This document shows, piece after piece, positions 44,273 to 52,605 of a stretch of 64,000 bases of DNA. The notes below the pieces were generated by a model. The model ran no database searches. It had not been told where the DNA came from and saw nothing but the letters and a program-made list of their open reading frames with translations. Source of the DNA: Njordibacter sp937773555 (lineage in GTDB: Bacteria > Pseudomonadota > Gammaproteobacteria > Pseudomonadales > Balneatricaceae); NCBI RefSeq assembly GCF_047730085.1, contig NZ_CP159830.1:2046001-2110000 (forward strand). The letters are read 5' to 3'. A program made the position numbers and the translations under genes. Every line of letters begins with the position of its first letter. The first letter of the stretch is position 1.

Positions 44273-44950
44273 CTATTGACTAATGCGCTTCACATTATTA
44301 AAACTGACATTACCTTGACCCGATACATTGAGAGTAACCTCTCCATTCTTAAGCTGAATACTACTGACTGTGCCGTAAACTTGCATGGGGGGCACTTTGG
44401 TTTCACCATCCACTAAAGCCGTAGCTCTGAGGTGATAGCGCCCTTCTGGGGCTTGGGTACCATCTCGTGTCACACCGTCCCAGGTAAATTCTTTGGTGCC
44501 TGCTAATTGTGACCCCAGCCCTAAACTCGCCATCACTTCACCGCTATCTGAGGTAATTTCGATACGGACGTCGTTGGCTGCTGTCGCTAGGTCTATTGCA
44601 CCACCCAGTTGACCACCCTTTAGTTGTGCCAAGTTGCCATTCACTAATGCTTGTTTACCAATCATGGCAGCCGAGTTACTCATTTGTTGGCCCTGATATA
44701 TGCTCACTAGGCCGTCTATAGATTCTCCCATTTCGGTAATGCCACTAACGGTAGAAAACTGTGCCATCTGCCCCATAAATTCACCATTTTCCATTGGCTT
44801 CATTGGGTCTTGGTACTGTAGTTGGGCCGTTAATAGCTTTAGAAAGTCGTCTTGCCCTAGCACCGAAGTTCGATTTTCTTCACTATTTTGGGTAGACTCG
44901 AATGATCTAAGAGTGCCGGGTATGGCTTGCGTTACTGATGTAGTCATCAT
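44273..44950 (-). CDS. flgD: Flagellar hook capping protein FlgD
   Basis: FlgD is the scaffold that caps the growing hook. The 225-residue protein has the family opening LGQDDFLKLLTAQLQYQDPM with KPMENGEFMGQMAQFSTVSGI. A FlgD-type Ig-like part follows (KEFTWDGVTRDGTQAPEGRY HLRA), ending in a beta-rich tail. It has no signal peptide, as expected for a type III exported protein. It lies between flgC and flgE as usual, 60 bp from flgC. Confidence 0.93.
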   Translation of the reverse strand: MMTTSVTQAIPGTLRSFESTQNSEENRTSVLGQDDFLKLLTAQLQYQDPMKPMENGEFMGQMAQFSTVSGITEMGESIDGLVSIYQGQQMSNSAAMIGKQALVNGNLAQLKGGQLGGAIDLATAANDVRIEITSDSGEVMASLGLGSQLAGTKEFTWDGVTRDGTQAPEGRYHLRATALVDGETKVPPMQVYGTVSSIQLKNGEVTLNVSGQGNVSFNNVKRISQ

Positions 44951-45010
44951 AATCTCCTTATAGTGTTTTTTTTGCCTACGTCGTTAGGCATGCTCAGGTA
45001 AACCAAAATA

Positions 45011-45424
45011 TTACTTGCCAAGCTGCAACGTGCTCATCATCATTTTCTTTGTTGCGTTCATCACTTCTACGTTGGTTTGGTAAGAACGTGAGGCGTTGGT
45101 CATGTCTACCATTTCTTCTATAGAATTAACGTTAGACATAAACACATAGCCATCTCTACTCGCCAATGGGTTTTGTGGGTCGTAGCGACTTGTATTTTCT
45201 CTATCGCTTACGAAGATGCCGTTCACACTTACGCTGGCTCCAAAGTTATCCTGGGTATAATTTTCAATCACTGTTTTAAAAATGGGTTTTTTAGCTTTAT
45301 ACGCTTCCTCAGAGGTGGAACCCACAACATCTATGTTAGCCAAGTTACTGGCAGTGGTATTCAGACGCATCATTTGTGCATTCATAGCAGAACTGGAGAT
45401 TTTTAAGGCGGTTAGCATTGACAT
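45011..45424 (-). CDS. flgC: Flagellar proximal rod protein FlgC
   Basis: FlgC is one of the proximal rod subunits exported through the type III apparatus. The 137-residue protein starts MLTALKISSSAMNAQMMRLN with TTASNLANIDVVGSTSEEAY. It ends SNVNSIEEMVDMTNASRSYQ followed by a TNVEVMNATKKMMMSTLQL coil, the terminal helices that pack in the rod. The YKAKKPIFKTV segment follows the DVVGS turn typical of FlgC. It is 48 bp downstream of flgB. Confidence 0.95.
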   Translation of the reverse strand: MSMLTALKISSSAMNAQMMRLNTTASNLANIDVVGSTSEEAYKAKKPIFKTVIENYTQDNFGASVSVNGIFVSDRENTSRYDPQNPLASRDGYVFMSNVNSIEEMVDMTNASRSYQTNVEVMNATKKMMMSTLQLGK

Positions 45425-45472
45425 TGTGCTGTTCTCTATTGGTTTAGGCTAAGTGAGTGAGCTAGGCTTGGC

Positions 45473-45865
45473 TTATTCGCCACGCAAAGCGCTCATGATG
45501 CCTTTAATTCGACTATTTAAAAAAGTAGATGTGGCCTGATAGCGAAGGGAGTTCTCTGTAAACAGATTGTTTTCTGTGTTAACTTCCACTGTGTTGCCAT
45601 CTATAGAGGCGCTATTTGCCATTCGGTACTTAATCATGCCGTCGCCCTGCAGGGCTTGATAGTGGCTCACACCGATATGCCGGCTATGGCTTGTGCCCAT
45701 GGCATTGCCTTTTGTGGCCGCCATTACGCTGCTAAAGTCAATATCACGCGCCTTGTAATTGGGCGTGTCTGCATTGGCAATATTAGATGCCAATACCGAG
45801 GTGCGCTGTTCGCGCAGCTTTAAGGCGGTGGCATGAATGCCTAGTGGGTTTTGTAAAAGACTCAT
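45473..45865 (-). CDS. flgB: Flagellar proximal rod protein FlgB
   Basis: FlgB is the first proximal rod protein. The 130-residue protein has LREQRTSVLASNIANADTPN YKARDIDF near the N-terminus and NTENNLFTENSLRYQATSTF at the C-terminal coil, characteristic of FlgB. It heads the minus-strand flgBCDE run. A sigma-54 promoter lies about 64 bases upstream of its ATG, and the divergent flgA gene starts 121 bp away, so the two are likely coordinated. No cheV or cheR gene lies between flgA and flgB. Confidence 0.95.
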   Translation of the reverse strand: MSLLQNPLGIHATALKLREQRTSVLASNIANADTPNYKARDIDFSSVMAATKGNAMGTSHSRHIGVSHYQALQGDGMIKYRMANSASIDGNTVEVNTENNLFTENSLRYQATSTFLNSRIKGIMSALRGE

Positions 45866-45927
45866 AATTTTTCGCTACGTTTGTTAACTGTTTAGAGGCC
45901 TAAATATGCCAACTACACAGTGACTAA

Positions 45928-45943
45928 AGCAACGATTATGCCA
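45928..45943 (-). promoter_or_regulatory. Sigma-54 promoter of flgBCDE
   Basis: The minus strand reads TGGCATAATCGTTGCT, a full -24/-12 element with exact spacing. Between it and flgB lies TCACTGTGTAGTTGGCAT, a word nearly repeated at the flgI promoter, which could be an enhancer-binding site for an FlrC/FleR-type activator. Confidence 0.72.
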
Positions 45944-45986
45944 ATACAAATAAACTGTTATTTTTCATAATGTTAGAAATTATTTT

Positions 45987-47123
45987 ATGACGTATTTAGG
46001 ATCCAATAACAACAAGTGGCAAGGCTTTGCCGCTGCGTTAATACCCGGTAAATGGTTGGCAACAGTGGTTTTTTTGGGGCTAGCTACAACGGCTTCTCAT
46101 GCCGCACAGTGGCAGGCCCATGAAGACATTTATCAAGCGGTTAATGCATTTTCCCAACAACAGTTAGGTGGTCATGCCAGCGCCGCTAAGCTAGACGAAC
46201 GCAGTCGCTACGCCCTGTGCAAAACTTCATTGCAGGTAACACTGCCCTTTAACAATCAAAAAACGGTGAAAGTGGTTTGTGATGAAACCTATAACAGTAA
46301 CAAACCCAATTGGTCGTTATACCTATCCATTAAGGTGAAAATCAGCACCAAAGCCTGGCGCCTAGTAAGCGATATTGCAGAACAAGGTACTATTAGTGCA
46401 AAACAAGTCGCCTTAGTGGCCTATACCGGCAATAGCACTGACATCAGCAACACCTTAATCAGCAGCGACACTAACCCTATTGGCAAACAAGTTAAACGCC
46501 AGTTAAACTCAGGGCACTGGCTTAGCCCTAAAGATTTTAGTCACTTACATCTGCTGTGGCGTGCAGCCAAAGACATTCCTCAAGGCCAGGTAATTGCCAC
46601 AAACCATCTAACTGCCAGCAAAGAGTCTATCCACACCAGCAGCCCCAATGTTATTACCAACAAAAACCAACTACTTGGCCAGTTGGCAAAAAGGTATATA
46701 AAAGCGGGTAAATTGCTGGATAAAAATGATGTTCAGGGTCAGCAGCGTGTGGTCATTAGTCGCCAAGCGCTCGCTATGGGTCGAGAGCTGATCGCCCAAG
46801 ATCTCACCATGGCATGGGTGCCAGACCACAAACTAAGACAAACAGAGTTTATGCGCACAGAAGCGCTAGTTGGATGGGTTACCAAACGCTACATCGCCAG
46901 TGATACACCCCTAACAAAAGATATGTTACGCCAAGCGTACCTAGTGACTAAAGGTAGCCAGGTACGCTTGCAAATTAATTTAAAAGACTACCAAATTTCT
47001 AGCCAAGCACAGGCTTTGTCAAATGGTAATTTGGGTGATAAGGTTAACGTTAAAGTAATGCCCAGCGGCTTAGTAAAGTGGGGCTTGGTGATTGCTAAAG
47101 GCCAGTTAGAACTCATTAATTAG
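45987..47123 (+). CDS. flgA: FlgA P-ring chaperone with three SAF-like modules
   Basis: FlgA is the periplasmic chaperone for FlgI P-ring assembly. The protein has a signal peptide (WLATVVFLGLATTASHAA) and an N-terminal domain to about residue 115. Three similar modules follow at about 123-184, 190-249 and 255-315; each reads like an SAF domain and ends in a KR-x-I-x-(A/S)-G-x-x-L-x-x-x-D pattern (KQVKRQLNSGHWLSPKDF, QLAKRYIKAGKLLDKNDV, WVTKRYIASDTPLTKDML). The C-terminal beta part is the usual GNLGDKVNVKVMPSGLV. Ordinary FlgA has about 220-250 residues and one SAF domain, so 378 residues is long. The identity of the gene is supported by flgB and flgM on either side. Confidence 0.86.
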   Translation: MTYLGSNNNKWQGFAAALIPGKWLATVVFLGLATTASHAAQWQAHEDIYQAVNAFSQQQLGGHASAAKLDERSRYALCKTSLQVTLPFNNQKTVKVVCDETYNSNKPNWSLYLSIKVKISTKAWRLVSDIAEQGTISAKQVALVAYTGNSTDISNTLISSDTNPIGKQVKRQLNSGHWLSPKDFSHLHLLWRAAKDIPQGQVIATNHLTASKESIHTSSPNVITNKNQLLGQLAKRYIKAGKLLDKNDVQGQQRVVISRQALAMGRELIAQDLTMAWVPDHKLRQTEFMRTEALVGWVTKRYIASDTPLTKDMLRQAYLVTKGSQVRLQINLKDYQISSQAQALSNGNLGDKVNVKVMPSGLVKWGLVIAKGQLELIN

Positions 47124-47185
47124 GCAGGTTAAAAGGTTTTTTTTTGATTATTAAGATTTTATTTAAATTAAATGCTATTTTTAAC

Positions 47186-47212
47186 TTAAGTTTTTACTCA
47201 GCCTGCCGATAG
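47186..47212 (+). promoter_or_regulatory. FliA (sigma-28) promoter of flgM
   Basis: TTAAGTTT, 11 bases, then GCCGATAG matches the FliA consensus TAAAGTTT-N11-GCCGATAA at 14 of 16 positions. It ends 47 bp before the flgM ATG. Late FliA-driven flgM expression is a conserved feature of enteric and Pseudomonas systems. Confidence 0.82.
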
Positions 47213-47259
47213 CTACTGTATAGATGGGAAAGTAGGTTTAATGAGGTTAAAGGTGGAAC

Positions 47260-47610
47260 ATGAACGACATTAATAATCAGTATCGAGGGTTAACAGCTGG
47301 CAAAGCCAACGGTGCTGTCGCTCAGCCGGCTAATAAAACTCAGGGTGGTCAACAACAATCACAAGCAGCGCAAAGCCAGCCCTTAGTACAACAAACCAAA
47401 ACAGGGCCGAATCAAGGTGCGGACCAAGTTAAGCTTACACCAGAGGCACAAACGCTGCTGCACATGACCCAAGCAAGTAAAGGCATCAGTGATGTCAACC
47501 AAACGAAGGTTAATAGCATTAAGCAGGCCTTAGAAATTGGTGAGTTCCCTATTAATACAGCACGTGTTGCTGAAAAAATGACTAGCTTAGAAAAACTAAT
47601 TCAAGGATAA
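47260..47610 (+). CDS. flgM: Anti-sigma-28 factor FlgM
   Basis: FlgM binds and holds FliA until the hook is complete, when it is exported. The 116-residue protein is Gln/Ala-rich in the middle. The C-terminal half, DQVKLTPEAQTLLHMTQASK and VNQTKVNSIKQALEIGEFPI NTARVAEKM, is the FliA-binding segment. AGGTGG upstream of the ATG supports the start. A FliA promoter lies directly upstream, and flgN follows after 7 bp. Confidence 0.9.
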   Translation: MNDINNQYRGLTAGKANGAVAQPANKTQGGQQQSQAAQSQPLVQQTKTGPNQGADQVKLTPEAQTLLHMTQASKGISDVNQTKVNSIKQALEIGEFPINTARVAEKMTSLEKLIQG

Positions 47611-47617
47611 CCCACCA

Positions 47618-48088
47618 TTGCTGCAACCACGAGAAGAAGAATTTAATGGCCACTTAGAGCAGGCCATTACTGATGCGCAGCAATTGCAGAGCACCCTTAA
47701 CCAAGAGTATGAATACCTGAAAACTAGCGACTTGAAGGCTTTCCAGGAACTTCAGGCACGCAAACAACATGACGTGCAAACCATTCAGCTATTTGATGCC
47801 TTGCGTAATAAGTTTTGTACGGATTCAGGTATCGACAGAGAAGATCAAAACTTTAGCCAACACCTAACTATGGCACAGCAGACGATGTGGCGGCAGCTGT
47901 TAGATTTATTAGCTGCCTGTGACAAGATCCACCGCACCAGTGATTTCTTTATGCGCATTAAGCTAGAGTCAATTAATAAGGCCCTAGACACGTTAGAACT
48001 TAATAGCCCAGCAACCAGTACAAACTTATACAACAATTTAGGCAATGCCTTTAAATCTAATATTGGCCGTAGCCTCTATAAGGCCTAA
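47618..48088 (+). CDS. flgN: Flagellar export chaperone FlgN
   Basis: FlgN is the cytoplasmic chaperone of FlgK and FlgL. The 156-residue protein is almost wholly alpha-helical, with LEQAITDAQQLQSTLNQEYE YLKTSDLKAF at the start. The C-terminus SNIGRSLYKA is the part that meets the client in related chaperones. The start is a TTG nine bases after AAGGAT; no ATG is suitably placed. It overlaps no gene but follows flgM closely, the usual flgA-flgM-flgN order. Confidence 0.85.
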   Translation: MLQPREEEFNGHLEQAITDAQQLQSTLNQEYEYLKTSDLKAFQELQARKQHDVQTIQLFDALRNKFCTDSGIDREDQNFSQHLTMAQQTMWRQLLDLLAACDKIHRTSDFFMRIKLESINKALDTLELNSPATSTNLYNNLGNAFKSNIGRSLYKA

Positions 48089-48142
48089 ATGAAAGAATTT
48101 ACTCGACCCATCCTAACTACACTTACATAGCAGATTGTTTTT

Positions 48143-48610
48143 ATGGCCATTTTTAACACCTTAGCGAATAACCCTCAGCTAACCTTATTGATACTGCTGG
48201 TGGTGATTAGCCTAATAGCCTTAGTAACAAGCTTAGTTTCCCTTTTGTTAGAGCGCCAATCAAGCCAGCTATTGCTCCAGCGCCTGTCAGACTTGGGTTA
48301 CCAGCTTTTAGAGCAGCGAGAAGACTACAAACAAATAGAGAAACACCAAGTTTTAGCAGCTAAGCACCAGCGATCTACAGACCAAGTATTACAAGATATC
48401 TACGGTTTAATTGATACTAATAACCAAAAGTTAGACCGTATCAAAGACCAAGCTAGTTCAAATGGAGCATTATCTAAAGAGGTGCCAAACCAAAATAATT
48501 ATGAACAGGCTATAAGGATGGCCAAGGACGGTATACCCGGCGAAAAAATCCAACACCTGTGTGGGCTCACAGAGGGTGAGGTTACCCTCATCTTAGACCT
48601 GCACCAATAA
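48143..48610 (+). CDS. DUF2802-type membrane-anchored protein of the flagellar cluster
   Basis: The 155-residue protein has a single membrane anchor (LTLLILLVVISLIALVTSLV) followed by a long charged coiled coil (LLLQRLSDLGYQLLEQREDY). The conserved C-terminus YEQAIRMAKDGIPGEKIQHL ends CGLTEGEVTLILDLH. That C-terminal helix-turn-helix-like block is the DUF2802 hallmark, found beside flagellar genes in Pseudomonas-type bacteria. Its function is not established; the anchor plus coil suggests a scaffold at the inner membrane. It is the last plus-strand gene of the flgA-flgM-flgN run and converges on the next gene. Confidence 0.72.
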   Translation: MAIFNTLANNPQLTLLILLVVISLIALVTSLVSLLLERQSSQLLLQRLSDLGYQLLEQREDYKQIEKHQVLAAKHQRSTDQVLQDIYGLIDTNNQKLDRIKDQASSNGALSKEVPNQNNYEQAIRMAKDGIPGEKIQHLCGLTEGEVTLILDLHQ

Positions 48611-48619
48611 ACCCCTTAT

Positions 48620-48895
48620 TCAAACTACTTTTTCATCACCAGGCTTCATACCTTTGAGCCTATAGGTGTAAACCAATACCTCTGCTACCAAGGTATAGAG
48701 TGACTGCGGTATTTTTTCGTTGATATCAAGCAAGCCTAAAAGCGCTACTAACTCCTCATCTTTTTTAATAGGCACTCCTGCGGCAATGGCAGCGTCAATA
48801 ACCTTTTGAGCTAAATCACCTTCACCTTTGGCTATAACTAGCGGTACTGGGTTGCTCCCATATTCTATTGCAATGGCCTGCAGTGGCTTTTTCAT
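48620..48895 (-). CDS. FlhB C-terminal-like protein (FlhB2/YlqH type)
   Basis: This 91-residue protein matches only the cytoplasmic C-terminal domain of FlhB: AIAIEYGSNPVPLVIAKGEG and VPIKKDEELVALLGLLDINE KIPQ. The autocleavage loop NPTH of FlhB reads NPVP here (SNPVPLV), so no self-cleavage is expected at the histidine. Such short proteins are known as FlhB2 or YlqH, with an unclear role in export-substrate switching. It overlaps the FliK-like gene upstream by 4 bp. FliK and FlhB act together in switching, so the coupling is meaningful. Confidence 0.82.
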   Translation of the reverse strand: MKKPLQAIAIEYGSNPVPLVIAKGEGDLAQKVIDAAIAAGVPIKKDEELVALLGLLDINEKIPQSLYTLVAEVLVYTYRLKGMKPGDEKVV

Positions 48896-49977
48896 ACATG
48901 AACATCCAAAATAGCATGGGCTGGGTTATGCCTATTTTTGGCATCATTGTCTTCCAGTGGCCCCACACTTACATGTTGCAGGTGTATGCCATGAGACTGC
49001 AGTGCCCTATTTAATTGCTGTTTAGAGCTATTTACCAGTGGGGCTAACCACACGGTATTACTAGCAAAGTGCAAGCTGGCGGTTGCCTCATTAGTGTCCA
49101 CTACTTGAGTTAGCAACAGGTTTATTTGTAAATTACCTAACTCTGGGCCCTGATGAGCAAGGCTAATAGACCACTTTTTTTGACTAAGCTGCTGTTCATT
49201 TTGCTGCAAGGTGATCATCAAGTATTGTTGGTCAAACCAGGGCATTAACCATTGATAATACACCTGGTTGTTAACAAGTGCGTTTAGGGCTTTTATTTGA
49301 CTAGAATGCAACGCCTCTAACAAAGGCTTAGTCTCATGATCAAAGTCTTCTTCTAAGGCAACTAATTGTAATAAGGATTTAAGGTCATTATTAGGTTTTG
49401 CCGGCCCCACTATAGACCTAGCTCGTGTTTTCTCATGGCCCCTACTCTCGCTAAATAAGCCACTCATCAACAGTGTTTTTTTTATATCCAGGGCTTTTGG
49501 GTTACTTGGTAATTGCCAGAACTCGTTCAGTAAGGCTGATAATGCAGTGGGCATTTTGGTTTTGGAACCTAGGTTTGATAACCCTACAGATAAATGTCCA
49601 GACAACCATTTTTGTAGCGGTGCAAGGCTATCTGGGCGATATAATAGGCTGCGTAAAAAAACGTTTTGCTCTAATACTGAGGACCTTGCCAACTGTCCAG
49701 GTCGTAACAATTCTAGGCGTGGTGGGCGTGAGTCTGGGTCCACCACTTTAAACAATAATCGTTCCCCAAGTTTATGGGCTCCAGCGTTTGCAGCAGCACT
49801 AAAAATATTAGCAGGCGTTTCAACTAATAATCGCGGTTGTAGTTGTACTACAACCCCCTCCATTAGCTGGCCTTTTGTTAAAGTGGTTAATGGCATTACA
49901 GTGCCTTTACCAAGGTTAACGGCTGGCCTGGCCAAGCCATTGGATGGCAATAAAGGTCCGAGCACACTGTTGATCAT
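48892..49977 (-). CDS. FliK-like flagellar hook-length control protein
   Basis: FliK measures hook length and triggers the switch of export substrates via FlhB. The 361-residue protein has a poorly conserved N-terminal half and a C-terminal domain, LGNLQINLLLTQVVDTNEATASLHF, with NSSKQQLNRALQSHGIHLQH, typical of Flg_hook (FliK C-terminal) domains. It resembles the secondary FliK-like proteins next to the flagellar genes of Pseudomonas. It is coupled to the FlhB2-like gene. A main fliK may exist elsewhere; the identity is moderately sure. Confidence 0.7.
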   Translation of the reverse strand: MINSVLGPLLPSNGLARPAVNLGKGTVMPLTTLTKGQLMEGVVVQLQPRLLVETPANIFSAAANAGAHKLGERLLFKVVDPDSRPPRLELLRPGQLARSSVLEQNVFLRSLLYRPDSLAPLQKWLSGHLSVGLSNLGSKTKMPTALSALLNEFWQLPSNPKALDIKKTLLMSGLFSESRGHEKTRARSIVGPAKPNNDLKSLLQLVALEEDFDHETKPLLEALHSSQIKALNALVNNQVYYQWLMPWFDQQYLMITLQQNEQQLSQKKWSISLAHQGPELGNLQINLLLTQVVDTNEATASLHFASNTVWLAPLVNSSKQQLNRALQSHGIHLQHVSVGPLEDNDAKNRHNPAHAILDVHV

Positions 49978-50134
49978 CTTCCCTCCTATTGCATTATCGA
50001 TTGATGAATTATTGGTTAAGCTGCGCCTATGAAATGAAGCAACACTGAGCCATTATCACCGACTAAACAACAACCTGTTATTTATCTGGAAGCAACTCAA
50101 TGTAGGCACTATTGCAGAGGCTGCCTTAGCCTAG

Positions 50135-51259
50135 CTACTGCTTAACCCCAGCTATATCTAATACCACTTCAACTCTGCGGTTACGCGCGCGATCTTTCGA
50201 AGATGCATTATTGTTTAAAGGGGCAGTAGCTGCCTTGCCTGAAACAGAGATACGCTCCTTAGGAATGTTCATCAAGCTAATTAGCGAATCGGCTATAGCT
50301 GCTGCCCGAACTGCCGATAAATCCCAATTACTTGGATATACACTACCTAAAGATGGTAAGCGGTCGTCCGTATGTCCAGTAATAATAACCTGCCCTCTAT
50401 TTCTATTAATGGCATCCCTTAGAGCCCTAAGTACAGGCAAGGCAGTAGGGTTAATCTGCGCACTATCATTTGGAAAAGTACCTTTTTGCCTGAGTCGAAC
50501 AATAATTTTAGTCCCTTCTCGTTCTACTTCTACTAAGCCTTGGGTGAGCTCTTCTGAAAGTATCATTTGCAGTTTGGCCACTTCTTGCTGCGCCTGTTGT
50601 TGTTGCTGTTGATACACTGTTTCATCTTGCTGATCCTGCTTAGACTGCTTTTCTTGTACTTTAATGGGTGCTTCAGTAGCTTTTTGGGCATCAGAAATTT
50701 TTGCATAAAGTTCTACTGTTGCTTCAGTCACAAAGCCTAGTTCGTTGTCGCTTTCCGCTTCACCTACGCTGCCAGGGCCTTGCAGCTGAACGACAAGCAA
50801 GTCATCTTGAACAATTATCTCAACCTGGCCATTGGCAATCTCTTCGGCTAAGATAATTTCTGCCTTTTGTTTTTCGGCATCAATATCAAAGTCATGCTTT
50901 TTTATCTCAGTTCTTAAGATTAAATCTTTTTGCTTATTATTGGTGGTCTCTTGCTTTACTTGATCCAGTATAGTTATCTGCGCCACGGTGGGGCTAAATG
51001 TTTGAGATAATAAGCTAGTACCTTTTGGGGGCTGGGGCGCTTCCGCTTCTTTTTGCACACCAAAGGCATTTTTCATAGAGCCCGCTATTTGTTTATACTT
51101 GAGTGACTTAATTTCTGAAAAGGATAAAATTAAAACAAAAAACGCCATTAACAAAGTCGCCATGTCTGCAAAGGTTGACATCCACATGGGGGCACCTTTT
51201 TTACACACCGGGCATTCTTCTTGCTCTTGCTCTTGCTCTTGTGGGTCGTCTCCAACCAT
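50135..51259 (-). CDS. pomB: MotB/PomB-type flagellar stator protein with long Q/E-rich linker
   Basis: The stator B subunit has an N-terminal membrane helix with the ion-binding aspartate (STFADMATLLMAFFVLILSF, D32). A CPVCKKGAP stretch precedes it and KYKQIAGSMKNAFGVQ follows, both PomB-like features. The C-terminal OmpA domain ends NNNASSKDRARNRRVEVVLD and contains ITGHTDDRLPSLG. Between them is a linker of about 150 residues with glutamine runs, making 374 residues against about 310-320 in Vibrio PomB. Positions 51219-51241 carry a CTTGCT hexanucleotide run encoding the N-terminal EQ repeats. It is 24 bp downstream of the A subunit. Confidence 0.88.
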   Translation of the reverse strand: MVGDDPQEQEQEQEECPVCKKGAPMWMSTFADMATLLMAFFVLILSFSEIKSLKYKQIAGSMKNAFGVQKEAEAPQPPKGTSLLSQTFSPTVAQITILDQVKQETTNNKQKDLILRTEIKKHDFDIDAEKQKAEIILAEEIANGQVEIIVQDDLLVVQLQGPGSVGEAESDNELGFVTEATVELYAKISDAQKATEAPIKVQEKQSKQDQQDETVYQQQQQQAQQEVAKLQMILSEELTQGLVEVEREGTKIIVRLRQKGTFPNDSAQINPTALPVLRALRDAINRNRGQVIITGHTDDRLPSLGSVYPSNWDLSAVRAAAIADSLISLMNIPKERISVSGKAATAPLNNNASSKDRARNRRVEVVLDIAGVKQ

Positions 51260-51283
51260 AAGCTCTTCTCCTTAGGCTACAAT

Positions 51284-52051
51284 CTAACTAACAGCAGCCT
51301 TTAATTTTGCGCGAGCTTTGGGCGACAAATAACCTAGCAACATCGCTTCCAAAAGCCGAGGGTTACCCCCTTGGGAGATAAACATGAGCGCCGAAACAAC
51401 CAAGTCATTGTTAAGCGTTTCTGCCTCCAGACGTTGTTGCAATTTTTGCATAATGGGCATAGCAATCATATTGGCAATAACCGCACCATAAAGCGTCGTT
51501 AGCAAAGCTACAGCCATGGCTGGCCCAATCGATTTTGGATCAGACATGTTGGCCAACATCTGTACCAAACCTACCAGCGTGCCAATCATACCCATAGCGG
51601 GGGCAAAATCTGCCCACGCTTCAAATAAAGCAGCACCAGATTTACCTCTGCGAATTATCATTCCAGCATCTATGCCAAGTCCTACTTTAATACCAGAACC
51701 AGTTTCGCCATCCACTAACATCCCTACGCCTTTAGCTAAAAATTCATTGTCAATTTCCAGAGTTTCCAGAGCAATCATGCCGTCTTTACGGGCAATAGTT
51801 GCGATCTCAACTACCTTTTCAATAAGTTCTTCTGGCTTGTCCACCTTATTTGTAAACGCCTTACCCGCTAGAGCGCCTGCGCCGATAAAGTCTGCCAAAG
51901 ATGAGCGTGTTAATACAACTGCCAAAGACCCTGCAACTACAATAAAAATGGACGCAGTATTAATAAACAAACTTGCGGGCCCACCGATAAGAATACCAAT
52001 CGCAACAATGGTAAAAGACGCTATAAATCCAATGATTGTTGCAAAATCCAT
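51284..52051 (-). CDS. pomA: MotA/PomA-type flagellar stator protein
   Basis: The 255-residue A subunit has four membrane helices and the conserved FAPAMGMIGTLVGLVQMLAN then GPAMAVALLTTLYGAVIANM, the ion-channel helices. The length, the NPRLLEAMLLGYLSPKAR C-terminus and the pairing with a PomB-like B subunit favour the sodium-driven PomA branch over MotA. A proton-driven stator cannot be excluded from sequence alone. A FliA promoter lies about 50 bp upstream, so the pair is a late flagellar operon. Confidence 0.88.
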   Translation of the reverse strand: MDFATIIGFIASFTIVAIGILIGGPASLFINTASIFIVVAGSLAVVLTRSSLADFIGAGALAGKAFTNKVDKPEELIEKVVEIATIARKDGMIALETLEIDNEFLAKGVGMLVDGETGSGIKVGLGIDAGMIIRRGKSGAALFEAWADFAPAMGMIGTLVGLVQMLANMSDPKSIGPAMAVALLTTLYGAVIANMIAMPIMQKLQQRLEAETLNNDLVVSALMFISQGGNPRLLEAMLLGYLSPKARAKLKAAVS

Positions 52052-52100
52052 TGATACCTTCTCTAGTTAGTGAATATTAAAAATTCATTCCTACGCATTC

Positions 52101-52127
52101 TTATCGACCAAATATAATAAATATTTA
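52101..52127 (-). promoter_or_regulatory. FliA (sigma-28) promoter of the stator genes
   Basis: On the minus strand TAAATATT, 11 bases, then GTCGATAA matches the FliA consensus at 13 of 16 positions with exact spacing. The -10 ends about 50 bases before the pomA-like start. Confidence 0.68.
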
Positions 52128-52409
52128 GTATTAATATCGCTGTTATCAATATAGTGCGTAATGCCATTTAAGTTACCTCTAAATTAGTGGATAGATTTTG
52201 GAGGTAAAAAAAAACATAAGAATTTGAAATTAATATTTTTTTAATAATAATTGCGCAGTTAATTTTTAGCCTTCCTTAGTATCGTTGCTATACAGGCCAA
52301 ACGTTTTGGGGTGGGCAGTGTGTTAACAAAAAATTAAACACGGACGGGTTACAGTTTTTGGCGGTAAGGGACTAGCGCCCACTGCTTATGGCATTTTGCA
52401 AAAGGCATT
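52128..52409. other. Non-coding stretch with repeat-like word
   Basis: No gene is seen between the stator promoter and the small Cys-rich gene. The minus strand at about 52381-52399 carries TTGCAAAATGCCATAAG, nearly the same as TTGCAAATGCCATAAG beside the ops-like hairpin at about 35.53 kb. Each copy is followed by a G+C-rich block (GGGCGCTAG here). The two may belong to one dispersed intergenic repeat family. Confidence 0.4.
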
Positions 52410-52598
52410 TTAGGCTTTTTTGATGGCTTTTGGCTCATAGCCCCTGCAGGCATGGCCATCGATACGCATCACTTCTATCATCGGCAACTGACGAGATTTA
52501 ATAGCAAACAAGCGACAACCTCTTGGAAAGTTGGCTTCCCAAGTGATATAAAAGTGCTTACATTGCATACAATTAGGTGGTTTTTTGTTTGTGTTCAT
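52410..52598 (-). CDS. Small cysteine-rich protein of unknown function
   Basis: This 62-residue protein has CMQCKHFYITWEANFPRGC and ends DGHACRGYEPKAIKKA, four cysteines plus histidines that could bind a metal such as zinc. The F-P-R-G-C and G-x-x-C-x-x-Y pattern recalls a widespread small conserved protein of gammaproteobacteria with no assigned function. It lies 7 bp downstream of the 171-residue membrane protein on the same strand, and the two may be cotranscribed. No enzyme motif is seen. It could be a coding false positive, but composition and spacing favour a real gene. Confidence 0.62.
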   Translation of the reverse strand: MNTNKKPPNCMQCKHFYITWEANFPRGCRLFAIKSRQLPMIEVMRIDGHACRGYEPKAIKKA

Positions 52599-52605
52599 TC
52601 GAAAA

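Noticed and set aside
51219..51241. Phase-variable repeat switching the stator gene on and off
   Set aside because: The unit is six bases, so length changes keep the frame; it could vary linker length but not switch expression by frameshift.
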